Assembly: GCA_001798855.1 (NCBI GenBank)
Contig: MGQQ01000154.1
Span: 1-48,864 of the forward strand
From: Deltaproteobacteria bacterium RBG_16_49_23
Lineage (GTDB): Bacteria > Desulfobacterota > BSN033 > UBA1163
Direction of reading: 5' to 3'
Length of the DNA stretch: 48,864 nucleotides
Shown here: positions 1 through 9,600 of the stretch, one piece after another
Position numbering within the stretch: position 1 is the first letter of the stretch
How the letters are laid out: each line of letters begins with the position of its first letter
The notes under the pieces: generated by a model
What the model was told of the DNA's origin: nothing
What the model saw: only the letters and a program-made list of their open reading frames with translations
The model's database searches: none
Translations under genes and position numbers: made by a program

Positions 1-23
1 CTATTCGATTGTCAGGGAACGGT

Positions 24-67
24 GTCCACGATGTCGTGGCACATTATTTTGTCCACGATGTCATGGC
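24..67. repeat. Two tandem copies of a 17-bp dyad
   Basis: GTCCACGATGTCGTGGC at 24-40 recurs with one mismatch at 51-67. The first copy contains the perfect dyad CCACGA-TG-TCGTGG. The copies are 27 bp apart and sit directly at the start of the broken transposase, so they may be the end of an IS or a transposase binding site. That role is inferred from position only. Confidence 0.5.
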
Positions 68-588
68 ATTTAACACCTAATTCTTACATCAGCCTCTATG
101 TCCACATCGTTTTCAGTACAAAGGAACGTCAGGCCATGATCGGTCCCGATTTGCAGAATCGATTGTGGTCTTATATGGGTGGGATCGCACGAGAAAACCA
201 GATGAAGGCATATTGTCCATCGGCGGAATGCAGGATCACGTTCATGTCCTTCTATCGCTTCCCACAACCCTTCCAGTGGCAAAAGCGGTGCAACTCATTA
301 AAGGCGGTTCCTCTAAATGGGTTCATGACACATTTGTTGACTTACAGAAATTTGCGTGGCAAGAAGGGTATGGCGCCTTCAGCGTCAATGTTTCCCTGTT
401 AGAGGATACGATCCAATATATTGAAAGTCAGGGTTCACCCCGTTAGAAATTCCAGTCGTTGCGACTCGAAACCGGGCGGGGCATTATTTCTAACGGGGTG
501 AGCATCACAAGCGAAAGACATTTCAGGAAGAATAGATTGAATTTTTGAGACGGCATGGGATCGATTACGATGAACGGTATGGTTGGGG
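58..588 (+). pseudogene. Broken IS200/IS605-type (Y1) transposase
   Basis: This is a remnant of a Y1 single-strand HUH transposase of the IS200/REP-associated type. The start of the family is visible from position 58 (NSYISLYVHIVFSTKER, then GGIARENQMKA). The frame then shifts by two bases near 211-212, where an extra TA appears. The next frame carries the HUH-type motif DHVHVLL, then VAKAVQLIKGGSSKW and FAWQEGYGAFSV. At 435-501 a palindromic element interrupts the gene. Beyond it the tail resumes (EHHKRKTFQEE, a TAG at 533-535, then FLRRHGIDYDERYGW). The gene therefore carries three separate lesions and cannot make a working protein. The end is set where similarity to the usual C-terminus stops. 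Family assignment is by motif recognition and is firm; the exact ends are approximate. Confidence 0.8.
435..501. repeat. Palindromic insertion element in the transposase remnant
   Basis: The element has perfect 16-bp terminal inverted repeats, TCACCCCGTTAGAAAT at 435-450 and its complement at 486-501, around a 35-bp GC-rich core. It splits transposase coding sequence that is recognisable on both sides. No clear target duplication is seen. Confidence 0.75.
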
Positions 589-843
589 GGTAGGATTCAA
601 TCGTCCCGATGGGACTGTTGAATTATCTTTTTTCTTCCCAGCGATGAATCGCTGGGCTATTGTCATGTATGCCCCTCCGGGGCATCAGATTAATTAAGTT
701 AGCGCTTATGCCCCTCGATGGGGAGGGGGGGAGGGAGGGGGGAGATGGTATCCCCTCAGAAGCTGTGAAAATTTTGTTGCAAAATCGGGGGATTAATATG
801 TTAAAATGAATTTAAATTTTATTACAACTTTGGAGCCATCCCA
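589..843. other. Intergenic region with hairpins
   Basis: No gene is seen here. A hairpin with 9-bp arms (CCCAGCGAT at 637-645 and its complement at 648-656) and a short GCCCC-TCC-GGGGC-type hairpin near 669-681 follow the transposase remnant. These may be its 3-prime end structures. A G-rich run lies at 718-746 and an AT-rich stretch at 775-830 precedes the next gene. No convincing promoter could be assigned. Confidence 0.5.
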
Positions 844-2163
844 ATGACAAAACTCTTAATCGCCGATGACGATAAGAACCTCACAAAGGTTCTTAAGAAT
901 GAACTCTCCGAAGAAGGTTTCGATGTGGCGGTGACAGAGTGCGGCAAAAAGGCAATGGAAATGCTTGAAAAGGAAGAATACGATGTTATGGTATTGGACC
1001 TCCATATGCCCAGTATTGACGGAATGGATGTCCTCAAAAACATCAAGGCTGCCGAGATTCCCGTCGAGGTCATTATACTGACAGGGAACGCAACGGTGCC
1101 TTCCGCCGTGGAGGCGATGAAGTTAGGGGCTTATGATTTCCTGGCCAAGCCTTTTAAGATCGAAGAGTTAAAAGCAGTGGTCGCCAAAGCTTATGAAAAG
1201 AAAGAGCTCCTCAGCGAAAACCTGCACCTCAAGATGCAGATCAAGAGACAGTCGGAAATCCAGCGGATCGTTACGAAACATCCCCTCATGCTCCAAATAC
1301 TGGAAACGGTGAAGAAAGTCGCAACCTCCGATCTTCCTGTTCTTGTCTCAGGGGAGAGCGGCGTTGGCAAGGAGCTGGTTGCAAGGGCCATCCATGACGC
1401 CTCAGAGAAGAGCGAGGGCCCCTTCATCCCCGTCAATTGCGGAGCCATCCCCGAAAATATGATGGAGACCGAACTCTTCGGTCATGAAAAGGGTTCTTTC
1501 ACAGGGGCCCACGCAAGAAAATTAGGGCTTCTGGAGATCGCCCATCATGGGACGCTCTTTTTAGATGAAATTTCTGAACTCAATTCCTCCCTCCAGGGGA
1601 AATTATTGAGGGCGATCGAAACGAAGAAGTTCTTCAGAGTGGGCGGGATCAAGGAGATCGCCGTGGAAGTTCGATTCATCTCTGCCACCAACAGGGACAT
1701 CAGGAGCGAGGTCGAGAAAGGAAGCTTCCGGGCAGACTTCTATTACCGGATCAGCGCTCTCTCCATTCATATTCCGCCTTTGAGGGAGAGAAGAGAAGAC
1801 ATCCCCCTGCTTATTGACTATACCCTCACGAGCAATCCAGCCTTCAGGAAGAAGGCCTTCAGCAAGGAGGCCCTCTCCATTCTGTCGGCTTATTCCTGGC
1901 CGGGGAATGTGAGGGAGCTTCAGAATGTGGTCCATCGGACGCTCCTCCTTTCGGAAAACGATTTGATCGAATCCTCAGACCTGCCCTTGGACCTCGCCCC
2001 AAACGCGAAAGGGATTGGAAAGCGGCTTGACGAAGTGGAACGAGGGCATATCCTCAGGGTTTTCAAAGAGGCGGAGGGTCAGAGAGCAAAGGCCGCTGAA
2101 ATTCTCGGAATCGATCCAAAAACCCTTTACAGAAAACTCCAAAGTTATGGAGTAAGCGAATGA
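844..2163 (+). CDS. Sigma-54-dependent response regulator (NtrC family)
   Basis: A 439-residue transcription activator with the full three-domain NtrC layout. The receiver domain (about 1-115) has the acidic pair at D8-D10, phospho-acceptor D52 (VLDLHMP) and the KPF motif near 102. The AAA+ sigma-54 interaction domain (about 143-370) has Walker A GESGVGKE at 170-177, the sigma-54 contact loop as GSFTGA at 217-222 (usually GAFTGA) and Walker B GTLFLDEI at 236-243. A Fis-type helix-turn-helix ends the protein (RAKAAEILGIDPKTLYRKL). Start: GGAG at about 832 lies 8 nt upstream. The histidine kinase at 2838 is its natural partner, though a broken DUF559 gene now separates them. It should drive transcription with RpoN; the candidate sigma-54 promoters at 10.4, 30.0 and 36.2 kb are possible targets, which is inference. 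Confidence 0.95.
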   Translation: MTKLLIADDDKNLTKVLKNELSEEGFDVAVTECGKKAMEMLEKEEYDVMVLDLHMPSIDGMDVLKNIKAAEIPVEVIILTGNATVPSAVEAMKLGAYDFLAKPFKIEELKAVVAKAYEKKELLSENLHLKMQIKRQSEIQRIVTKHPLMLQILETVKKVATSDLPVLVSGESGVGKELVARAIHDASEKSEGPFIPVNCGAIPENMMETELFGHEKGSFTGAHARKLGLLEIAHHGTLFLDEISELNSSLQGKLLRAIETKKFFRVGGIKEIAVEVRFISATNRDIRSEVEKGSFRADFYYRISALSIHIPPLRERREDIPLLIDYTLTSNPAFRKKAFSKEALSILSAYSWPGNVRELQNVVHRTLLLSENDLIESSDLPLDLAPNAKGIGKRLDEVERGHILRVFKEAEGQRAKAAEILGIDPKTLYRKLQSYGVSE

Positions 2164-2213
2164 GACTCTCTCTCATCCCTCTTGTCCCCCCCTCTATTCC
2201 CCCCCTTATAACT

Positions 2214-2250
2214 CCTTCTTCCCCCTCTTAAATTAAGAGGGGGAAGAAGG
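2214..2250. repeat. 18-bp perfect hairpin of the C-rich palindrome family
   Basis: Arms CCTTCTTCCCCCTCTTAA (2214-2231) and its exact complement (2233-2250) are separated by one base. It lies 50 bp after the regulator stop. There is no T tract, so it is a dispersed palindrome more than a classical terminator. Related C-rich palindromes recur at 2400, 2691, 12009, 15741, 19268, 30441 and 44576. Confidence 0.8.
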
Positions 2251-2399
2251 AAGGGGGCGTTAGATTGGGGGATGAAGGGGAGTTAGGGGAGTTATGAAAT
2301 TCTTGCGCAATGACCCGACATTAAAGCAACGGCGGCGAGAGTTGAGGCGCAATCAGACCGAGACGGAGAAGACTTTCTGGGGACACTTGCGAAACAGGT

Positions 2400-2445
2400 A
2401 ACCCCACCCAGCCTCCCCTTAATTAAGGGGAGGTGTGGAGGGGTT
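2400..2445. repeat. 46-bp palindromic insert inside the DUF559 gene
   Basis: The ends are AACCCC and GGGGTT, and the centre is a perfect 22-bp palindrome at 2412-2433 (arm CCTCCCCTTAA). It introduces the TAA stop that ends the N-terminal fragment and shifts the frame. No target duplication is evident. Confidence 0.75.
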
Positions 2446-2690
2446 ATGAAATTTTTTCGCCAGTACAGCATCGGTCCTTATATTTCAGACTTTTACTGTC
2501 CGATCATGAAGCTAGCTGTAGAATTGGATGGTGGACAGCATAACCAGTGCGAGAATAAGGAGTATGATGCAGCCCGTTCAGAATATCTGAAAGCGAAGGG
2601 AATTGACGTAATACGGTTTTGGGATAATGAGGTATTGCTTGATATGCAAAGCGTCTTGGGTGCACTAACGCTGAAGATAACCCCTCCTAA

Positions 2691-2713
2691 CCTCCCCTTT
2701 AGCAAAGGGGAGG
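2691..2713. repeat. C-rich palindrome at the DUF559 3-prime end
   Basis: CCTCCCCTTT (2691-2700) and its complement (2704-2713) form a 10-bp stem with a 3-nt loop. It is the same repeat family as the insert at 2400 and supplies the last codons of the ORF. Confidence 0.7.
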
Positions 2714-2837
2714 GATAAAGACAGTACCCACTGAAATGCAGGAAGAATCAGAAATGGTAGAGATCCTGCGCTAACAAAGTGTTACAATTTTATAAATTTC
2801 AGACATCCTTTGGGTCTTTTTTAAGGAGTGAGCGCAA

Positions 2838-4697
2838 ATGCTAAGCTTTTCCAGGTTAAGAGCAGGAATTTCCAGCGTCATGGTGAAGGCTCTTCTGATC
2901 GCCGTTCCTTCGGGCCTTATCGTTTTTGGCATTACCGCTTATCTGTCAAACCAATTTGCCGCCAGGGAATATAAGAAACATTATCAGGAAAAGGCGAACC
3001 TCATCTGGATCCACATCATCGATGATATCGAGCAAGCCATGATCGCCGGGGCCCATGCGTTCATCCTTAACACCCTGAATCTTTACAAAGGATATGAGGA
3101 GATAAAAGAGGTGAGGGTCTTTAATGAGAAAGGGCGGGAGGTCTTTTCGCAGACCCCGGGTCCTCCTGACCCCAGAGTGGAAGAAACCCTCCGGACAGGG
3201 GCGCTGACTCAGTTTCACAAAAAGATCGGCCATCGGGAAGTCGATTCCTATATCATTCCAATAAGGAATAAACCTGAATGTCACCAATGCCATGACAAAA
3301 CCGAGAAAGTGAGGGGAGCCCTTCTTCTCTCTGTCTCCAAAGAGAAAATGAAGGAGGGCATGGCCCAACTGAAAAGGAGATATTATTTCCTCCTCGCCTT
3401 CGTCTTCATGGCCGTGTCCCTGATCGCCGTCTTTTCCGCCAACCGGCTTGTTCTCAGGCCATTAAGGCGTCTTCAAAAAGGGACCGAAGCGATCGCGAAG
3501 GGAGACTTTCAACATCAAATCCCTGCGGAAACGAGAGATGAATTCGGGAGCCTCACCGCTCATTTCAATTCCATGACCAGAAAATTGAGGAACCTTTTCG
3601 AAGAACTGGATCAGAAGAACAGGCAGCTCACGGATCAATTCGCCCTTTCCTCCATCTCTCAAAAAGAGTGGCAGGAGACATTCGATTGTATTACCGACCA
3701 GATCTCCGTGGTCGACACCCAATTCAATATTGTCAAGGCAAACCGGGCTTTCAGAAAATATCACTCTTTGCCTTCCTATGGCCCGGTCGACAAGAAATGT
3801 TATGAAATCATCCGCACCTGTTCCCGATCGGACTGCCCTCACGAAAAAAGCATGATGGGCAAGAGGCCGGTGATGGAAGAGAGGAAGGACGCAAAGACCG
3901 GGAATATATTTCAGATCTCTGTCTTTCCCTACTATTCCCCCGACGGGGATTATTTGGGCTCTATCTTCATTGGAAAAGATGTGACTGCAGCCAAAGAAAA
4001 CGAGATGCGTCTCATTATGAATGAGCGGCTTGCGGCTCTGGGACAGATGGCCTCCGGAATCGCCCATGAAATCAACAACCCCCTGGCCACCATCTCAGCC
4101 TGCACCGAGGGGCTTCTCGCGCGGATCGAAAAGGAGAACATCGGGTCGCTTCTGTTCGAAAGCTATCTGAGAATGATCGAGGAAGAGGTGGATCGATGCA
4201 AGAAGATTACAACGAGCATGCTCTCTTTTGTGAAGAGACCCTCTGATGAAAACCAGGACATCCATGTCAATGAGACCCTTGAAAAGGCCATCGAGATGCT
4301 GGACTTCCAGGGTAGATTGAAAGGGGTTGAAGTGCTTAGAAACTATCAAAGGGGGTTGCCATTGATCCGCCTGAATGAAGGTGGACTGATACAGGTCTTT
4401 CACTCCATTATCGGGAATGCCCTCGATGCGATGAATGGGTTTGGAGCCCTCACCCTTGAGACGGGCAATCATGAAGGTGAAGTCTATGTCATCATCGGCG
4501 ACACAGGACCGGGAATACCTCCCGAGCATGCCAATAGAATCTTCGATCCTTTCTTCACAACAAAGGGTGATAAGGGAGGCACAGGGCTTGGCCTTTCCGT
4601 CGCCGATAAGATCATTAAAGAGAACCGTGGAAAGATAGACTTCATTTCAGAGGAGGGAAAAGGAGCCAGGTTCAAAATCACCTTGCCCGTTTATTAA
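2838..4697 (+). CDS. Membrane histidine kinase with periplasmic heme-c motif, HAMP and PAS domains
   Basis: A 619-residue sensor kinase. A membrane segment (about 17-37) leads into a periplasmic sensor region (about 40-180) that contains a CXXCH heme-binding motif, CHQCH at 148-152. A second membrane segment (about 183-203) is followed by HAMP (about 205-255) and PAS (about 280-385). The PAS domain is rich in Cys (C321, C328, C333) and may bind a cofactor. The kinase core has the H box GIAHEINNPLA with H410, the N box SIIGNALDAM (about 523-532), G1 GDTGPGI (554-560) and G2 GGTGLGLS (580-587). Start: AAGGAG at about 2822 precedes ATG 2838. It should phosphorylate D52 of the sigma-54 regulator upstream. 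A covalently bound heme would make it a redox, O2, NO or electron-flow sensor; the ligand is not known. Confidence 0.93.
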   Translation: MLSFSRLRAGISSVMVKALLIAVPSGLIVFGITAYLSNQFAAREYKKHYQEKANLIWIHIIDDIEQAMIAGAHAFILNTLNLYKGYEEIKEVRVFNEKGREVFSQTPGPPDPRVEETLRTGALTQFHKKIGHREVDSYIIPIRNKPECHQCHDKTEKVRGALLLSVSKEKMKEGMAQLKRRYYFLLAFVFMAVSLIAVFSANRLVLRPLRRLQKGTEAIAKGDFQHQIPAETRDEFGSLTAHFNSMTRKLRNLFEELDQKNRQLTDQFALSSISQKEWQETFDCITDQISVVDTQFNIVKANRAFRKYHSLPSYGPVDKKCYEIIRTCSRSDCPHEKSMMGKRPVMEERKDAKTGNIFQISVFPYYSPDGDYLGSIFIGKDVTAAKENEMRLIMNERLAALGQMASGIAHEINNPLATISACTEGLLARIEKENIGSLLFESYLRMIEEEVDRCKKITTSMLSFVKRPSDENQDIHVNETLEKAIEMLDFQGRLKGVEVLRNYQRGLPLIRLNEGGLIQVFHSIIGNALDAMNGFGALTLETGNHEGEVYVIIGDTGPGIPPEHANRIFDPFFTTKGDKGGTGLGLSVADKIIKENRGKIDFISEEGKGARFKITLPVY

Positions 4698-5154
4698 GGA
4701 GTCCATAATAGAAAAGACATTCTCTTTTGAAAATCTCCCCCTGCCTACCGGCAGGCAGGCTCGCCGCTCTTTGCCCTCCGGGCCAGAGGCCCTATGGGCC
4801 GGCGGCCAAAGAGGGGTAATTCCTCCCTTTGGAAAAGGGAGGGAAGGAGGGATTTATCTTTAATGTCTATACAATTATGAACTGACTAATAACTCATATC
4901 TAAATTGAGTGATTTATTGTTTTAAATGTAGTCGCAGCCTTTAGGTTGCGTGATTTTATCGGAAACGATTTCTCACCCAACGGGTGAGAGGAAAACGCAG
5001 GCTAAAGCCTGCGGCTACAGGTTCCTTTCAAAAGAATCGCTCAATTTAGGTAATATAAACGTGACGAATGATTTCGCTATTTTTTTTTGGGGAGTAGGAT
5101 TTATTCATAGGAGCCCCTTGATGGCATTCTTTAACTGAAGGGCCGAGATTTTTC
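4698..5154. other. Intergenic region packed with palindromic repeats
   Basis: No gene is recognised in these 457 bp. A composite C-rich repeat lies at about 4733-4859, made of nested inverted repeats around GCCTACCGGCAGGCAGGC. A second element at 4928-5018 has 23-bp imperfect terminal inverted repeats (19 of 23 match) related to GTAGCCGCAGGCTTTAGCC, and relatives recur near 29259 and 33511. A T-rich run at 5081-5090 and a weak GAAGGG precede the adaptor gene. No clear promoter is visible. Confidence 0.6.
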
Positions 5155-6597
5155 ATGAAGAAACTAACGTACGCTTTTCTCATCTCTGTACTCCTGGTCG
5201 GGGCTTTTCTGGTGGGCGCTTGGTATAACCAGCGGAAATCCATCCCTGCTGACCCCTCGAAATCGCATCCTGTTCAAGCCCATGAAGGAGCTAAACGTGA
5301 AACCTCCGGGGATGATATCACTCCGGGAACTGTTAAGATTACTCCCAAAAAGCAGCAGTTGATCGGCGTTCGTGTGGAGAAGGTGGTAAGGATGCCCCAG
5401 AAGCATGGAATGCGGACCATCGGAAGGGTGGCCGCAGACGAAAACCTTACCTACCGCGTGCTCGCAGGCTCGGAAGGCTGGGTATGGGATGTCCGGGAAA
5501 GCACCACGGGGAGCGTGGTTAAAAAGGACCAGCTGATGGCAACCGTGTACAATTACCAGTTCCTGACGAGACTTCAGCAATATCTTTATGCACTCGAATT
5601 CGAAGAGCGCAGACAGAAAGCCAGGGCACAGGCTCAGAGTCCGCAGTCCCCTGAAGCACAGTCTCAGACCGGGCAGCAACCGACCATGCCGAGTCCCATG
5701 CCCACGATGGTGCCGACGACGCCTGGCGGAGCAAGTATGACCGGGGGGGCCGTCTATACCGTCAGAGATCAATTGGAAGTGGCCAAACTCGAGCTTTACA
5801 GTCTGGGCGTAGGAGACTACCAGATCTAGGAGATCACACGGACTAAGAAACTGACGACAGAGATCGAGATCAGGTCTCCTGTTATGGGCATTGTGCTCAG
5901 CCGAAATGTCTCCCCCCAGCAGAAGTTCGACAGGAATGCAGAGCTTTTCCGGATCGCAGATCTGAGCAAAGTGTGGATCGTAACGGATGTCTATGAGCAT
6001 GAAGCACAATTCATCAAGCCTGGAATGACCGCAAAGGCCGCGCTTTTTCATCAAGGCAAAGTTTTCAATGCGAGGGTAACCGATGTCCTACCGGTGTTTG
6101 ATCCCGCCACGCGCACACTGAAGGTGCGTTTGGAGGCGGATAATCCCGGATACATCCTCCGTCCCGAAATGTTTGCCGATGTCGAGTTCCTGATCGCCTT
6201 TCCAAGCGCTGTCACTGTTTCGGCAGACGCAGTCCTCGATTCCGGGCTGAGGAAGACCGTTTTCGTCGATCTCGGCGATGGACTCTTTGAGCCTCGAGAG
6301 GTGGAGACCGGCTGGCGTTTCGGCAACCGTGTGGAGATTATGAAAGGACTCAGGCCTGGAGAGCGCATTGCTATGTCGAGCACATTTCTGATCGACTCCG
6401 AGAGCCGGCTGGAGCTGGCTGCCGCCGGGATAGTTGGAACCCTGAGCAAGGACCCGGTGTGCGGTGTGGATGTCTCCATCAATAAGGCGATGAAATACGG
6501 GAGAAAAAGCACTTACCAAGGAAAGACTTACTATTTCTCTTCCGATGAATGTAAGCAGAAATTCGATCAGAATCCCCATAATTATATAAAAGAGTAA
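5155..6597 (+). pseudogene. CusB-like RND efflux adaptor with C-terminal YHS domain, interrupted by an in-frame TAG
   Basis: This is the periplasmic membrane-fusion subunit of a Cu(I)/Ag(I)-type RND exporter. The N-terminal anchor (about 5-22) is followed by the adaptor entry sequence TPKKQQLIGVRVEKV, the first lipoyl half, a Pro/Gln/Met-rich insert (about 160-200) and the hairpin. Codon 225 is TAG (5827-5829). The same frame continues without any other change into RSPVMGIVLSRNVSP, IADLSKVWIVTDVYEHE and the rest of the beta-barrel and membrane-proximal domains, up to 6597. A single base change from GAG or CAG would restore a 480-codon gene. The last 48 or so residues (DPVCGVDVSINKAM, then YYFSSDECKQKF) are a YHS metal-binding domain. 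As read, it yields two ORFs (5155-5829 and 5884-6597). It may be a true pseudogene, a sequencing error or a suppressed stop. The pump gene follows 70 bp downstream. Confidence 0.85.
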
Positions 6598-6667
6598 GGG
6601 TTATTGAGTTTATTGGGTTTGTTGAGTTTATTGTGTTGAACCCAATGAACCCAAGTAACTCAAGTGT
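6598..6667. repeat. Inverted array of degenerate GTTTATTG units
   Basis: Repeats of the type TTGAGTTTATTGGGTTTG are followed by their inverted counterparts (AACCCAATGAACCCAAG, then AACTCAA). The array fills the whole gap between adaptor and pump genes and replaces an obvious ribosome binding site. Confidence 0.6.
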
Positions 6668-9600
6668 ATGATAAACCGCATCATCGATTTTTCAATCCAT
6701 AATAAGCTCATCGTCTTTACCCTCGTAGCCGCAGCCTGCCTGGGAGGGGTGTGGTCCATCAAAAACATGGCCCTTGACGCCGTTCCCGACATGGGCGACA
6801 CCCAGGTGATCGTTTTTTCCCGCTGGGACCGAAGTCCGGATATTATCGAAGACCAGGTCACATACCCGATTATCTCTGCCATGGTGGGCGCTCCCTCTGT
6901 CAAGACAGTCCGGGGTTTCTCTGATTTCGGCTATTCCTATGTTTACATTATCTTTGAGGATGGCACGGACATTTACTGGGCAAGGTCCCGCACTCTCGAG
7001 TACCTTTCCGCCGTGCTCTCCCGGCTTCCGGATGGCGTAAAGACAGAACTGGGCCCGGACGCAACGGGTTTAGGCTGGATTTTTCAATATGCTCTCGTGG
7101 ATGAAACGGGAAAACACAGTCTTGCGGAATTACGCTCCTACCAGGACTGGTACCTCCGTTATTACCTCAAGTCTGTGCCAGGAGTGGGAGAAGTTGCACC
7201 CATCGGCGGCTTTGGAAAGCAGTACCAGGTCAACGTGGACCCCAATCGCCTTCAAGCTTATGGGATCCCAATAGGCCGCGTCGTGGAAGCGGTGCGCCGC
7301 GGAAATAATGAAGTGGGAGGACGGCTCATTGAATTCGGCGGGACCGAGTACATGGTCCGAGGCCGGGGTTATGCACGATCCATTCGTGACTTTGAGGATA
7401 TTGTCCTCGATACGAGCGAGAGCGGAACGCCCATACGGATCAAGGATATCGGCCAGGTCGTTATGGGGCCGGACCTGCGGCGAGGGATTGCTGACCTCGA
7501 TGGAGAAGGAGAGGTCGTCTCCGGAATCGTGATTATGAGGCAGGGGCAGAATGCCCTGGATGTGATCAATCGGGTAAAGGCAAAGTTGAAGGAGATCGAG
7601 CCGGGGTTTCCTCCGGGCGTCAAGGTCGTTCCCGTCTACGACCGCTCCGACCTGATCCTTCGCTCCATCGAAAACCTGAAATCCACCCTCATTGAAATCA
7701 TCCTCACCGTTTCGATCATCGTTCTGCTCTTTCTCTGGCATATCCCGAGCGCCTTGATTCCGATCATTACCATTCCGGTTGCAGTCCTTCTTTCCTTCAT
7801 TCCGTTCCGCATGATGGGCATCACGGCCAACATCATGTCCCTCGGAGGGATTGCGATTGCGATCGGAGCGCTGGTCGATGCCGCCATCGTCGTAGTCGAG
7901 CAGACACACAAGAGATTGGAGCAATGGGAGAGAGCGGGCCGCAAGGAGGATTACCGGGAGGTTGTCATAGATGCCGTCAAACAGGTGGCCGGTCCAAGCT
8001 TCTTCGCCCTGCTGGTCATTGCCGTCTCGTTCCTCCCTGTTCTCGCCCTGGAGGGTCAGGAGGGGCGTCTTTTCAAGCCCCTTGCCTACACGAAGAACCT
8101 CTCCATGATCATTGCCGCGGTCCTTGCCATCACCCTCGATCCAGCCTTGCGAATCCTCCTCACCCACATGAAGAACTTCAACTTCAGACCGGACTGGTTG
8201 TGCGGGGCAACGAACGCTATTTTTGTAGGTCGGATTCACTCTGAGGACAAACACCGGGTCAGCCGTGTTTTGATCCGGCTTTATGAGCCAGCCATAGCCT
8301 GGTCTCTTAGAAAAAAGTGGTTGGTCTTCGCCGCGGCTCTCGGTCTGGTAGTTGCAACCGTCCCTGTCTATTTTAAGCTGGGGTCTGAATTTATGCCTCC
8401 CCTCGAAGAGGGTTCCATTCTCTACATGCCCACCACCATGCCGGGCATCTCCATTACCGAGGCCCAGAAGCTCCTTCAGGTCACGGATAGGATCATCATG
8501 CAGTTCCCTGAAGTGGACCGGGTATTGGGCAAGGCGGGCCGGGCTGATACATCCACAGACCCTGCTCCGCTCTCCATGATCGAGACGGTCATTACTCTCA
8601 AGCCCAGGTTGCAATGGCGAGAGGTGGATACCTGGTATTCTTCGTGGGCGCCGGAATGGGCCAAAGCGATTTTTCGCCGTATCACTCCGGATCATATTTC
8701 CCAGCAAGAGCTGATCAGTCAGATGGATGATGCTTTAAGCATCCCCGGCCTTTCCAATTCATGGACCATGCCAATCAAGGGCCGGTTCGAAATGCTGAGC
8801 ACGGGCTTGCGCACCCCGGTGGGCCTCAAAATCTCAGGCGCCGATCTCGATACCATCGAAGAGATCGGGGCGCGGATCGAGTCTCTTCTCCCCTCGGTAG
8901 GAGGCACCCGCAGCGTCTTCGCGGAGCGTACCGGCAGCGGTTATTTTCTTGATATCGAATGGAACCGGGAAACCCTGGCCCGCTATGGCTTGAGTGTTGA
9001 CGAGGCGCAGGAAGTCGTACAGAGGGCTATCGGAGGAGAAAATGTGACGACAACGGTTGAAGGACGGGAGCGATATGGGGTGAACATCCGCTATATGAGG
9101 GATTTCCGGGCTGACTTCAGAGCCCTGGGCCGTATCCTGGTCCCGGCCTTCGGGGGACAGAAACAGATCCCGCTCTCACAACTTGCGACTGTTAAGGTGG
9201 CAAGCGGTCCCTCCATGATCCGTAACGAAGACGGCCTGCTTGTGGGTTATGTCTATGTCGATATCTCCGGACGCGATGAGAACGGATATATCAAAGAGGC
9301 AGACAGGCTCCTCCGGGAAAAGGTAAAGCTCCCCCCGGGCTATGCCGTCTCCTGGAGCGGCCGGTACGAATCGATGGAGCGGATGAAGGAGCGGTTAATT
9401 ATCGTCGTTCCTCTTACTTTGTTGTTTATCCTGTTTCTCCTCTATCTTAACACACGTTCTCTCGTAAAGACGCTCATCGTCTTGCTCGCCGTGCCATTTT
9501 CCGCCATCGGCGCCTTCTGGTTCCTCTACCTGCTCGGATACAATATGAGCATCGGCGTCTGGGTCGGGTTGATTGCATTGCTTGGCGTGGATGCTGAAAC

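Larger units (their letters stand above)
2294..2718 (+). pseudogene. DUF559 (PD-(D/E)XK nuclease-like) gene broken by a palindrome
   Basis: DUF559 proteins resemble very-short-patch-repair endonucleases. The N-terminal part is read from ATG 2294 (LRNDPTLKQRRRELRRNQTE, then TEKTFWGHLRNR) and stops at TAA 2399-2401, a stop created by the inserted repeat at 2400-2445. The rest of the domain resumes in another frame from 2446 with KFFRQYSIGPYISDFYCP, then KLAVELDGGQH and the segment ending IDVIRFWDNEVL. The nuclease core residues (the D of ISDFYCP, the ELDGGQH motif) remain, so the 91-codon downstream ORF could still be translated from its own ATG at 2446. A second palindrome of the same family forms the extreme 3-prime end of the ORF. 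Intact relatives read through this junction, so I call it a pseudogene. Confidence 0.75.

Noticed and set aside
5827-5829. TAG read as pyrrolysine
   Set aside because: There is no pyrrolysine system in view and adaptor proteins have no known need for it; mutation or error is more likely.
7130-8707. 525-codon ORF on the minus strand
   Set aside because: It lies wholly inside the cusA-like gene, its product is low-complexity and charged without family motifs, and the plus-strand gene is certain.
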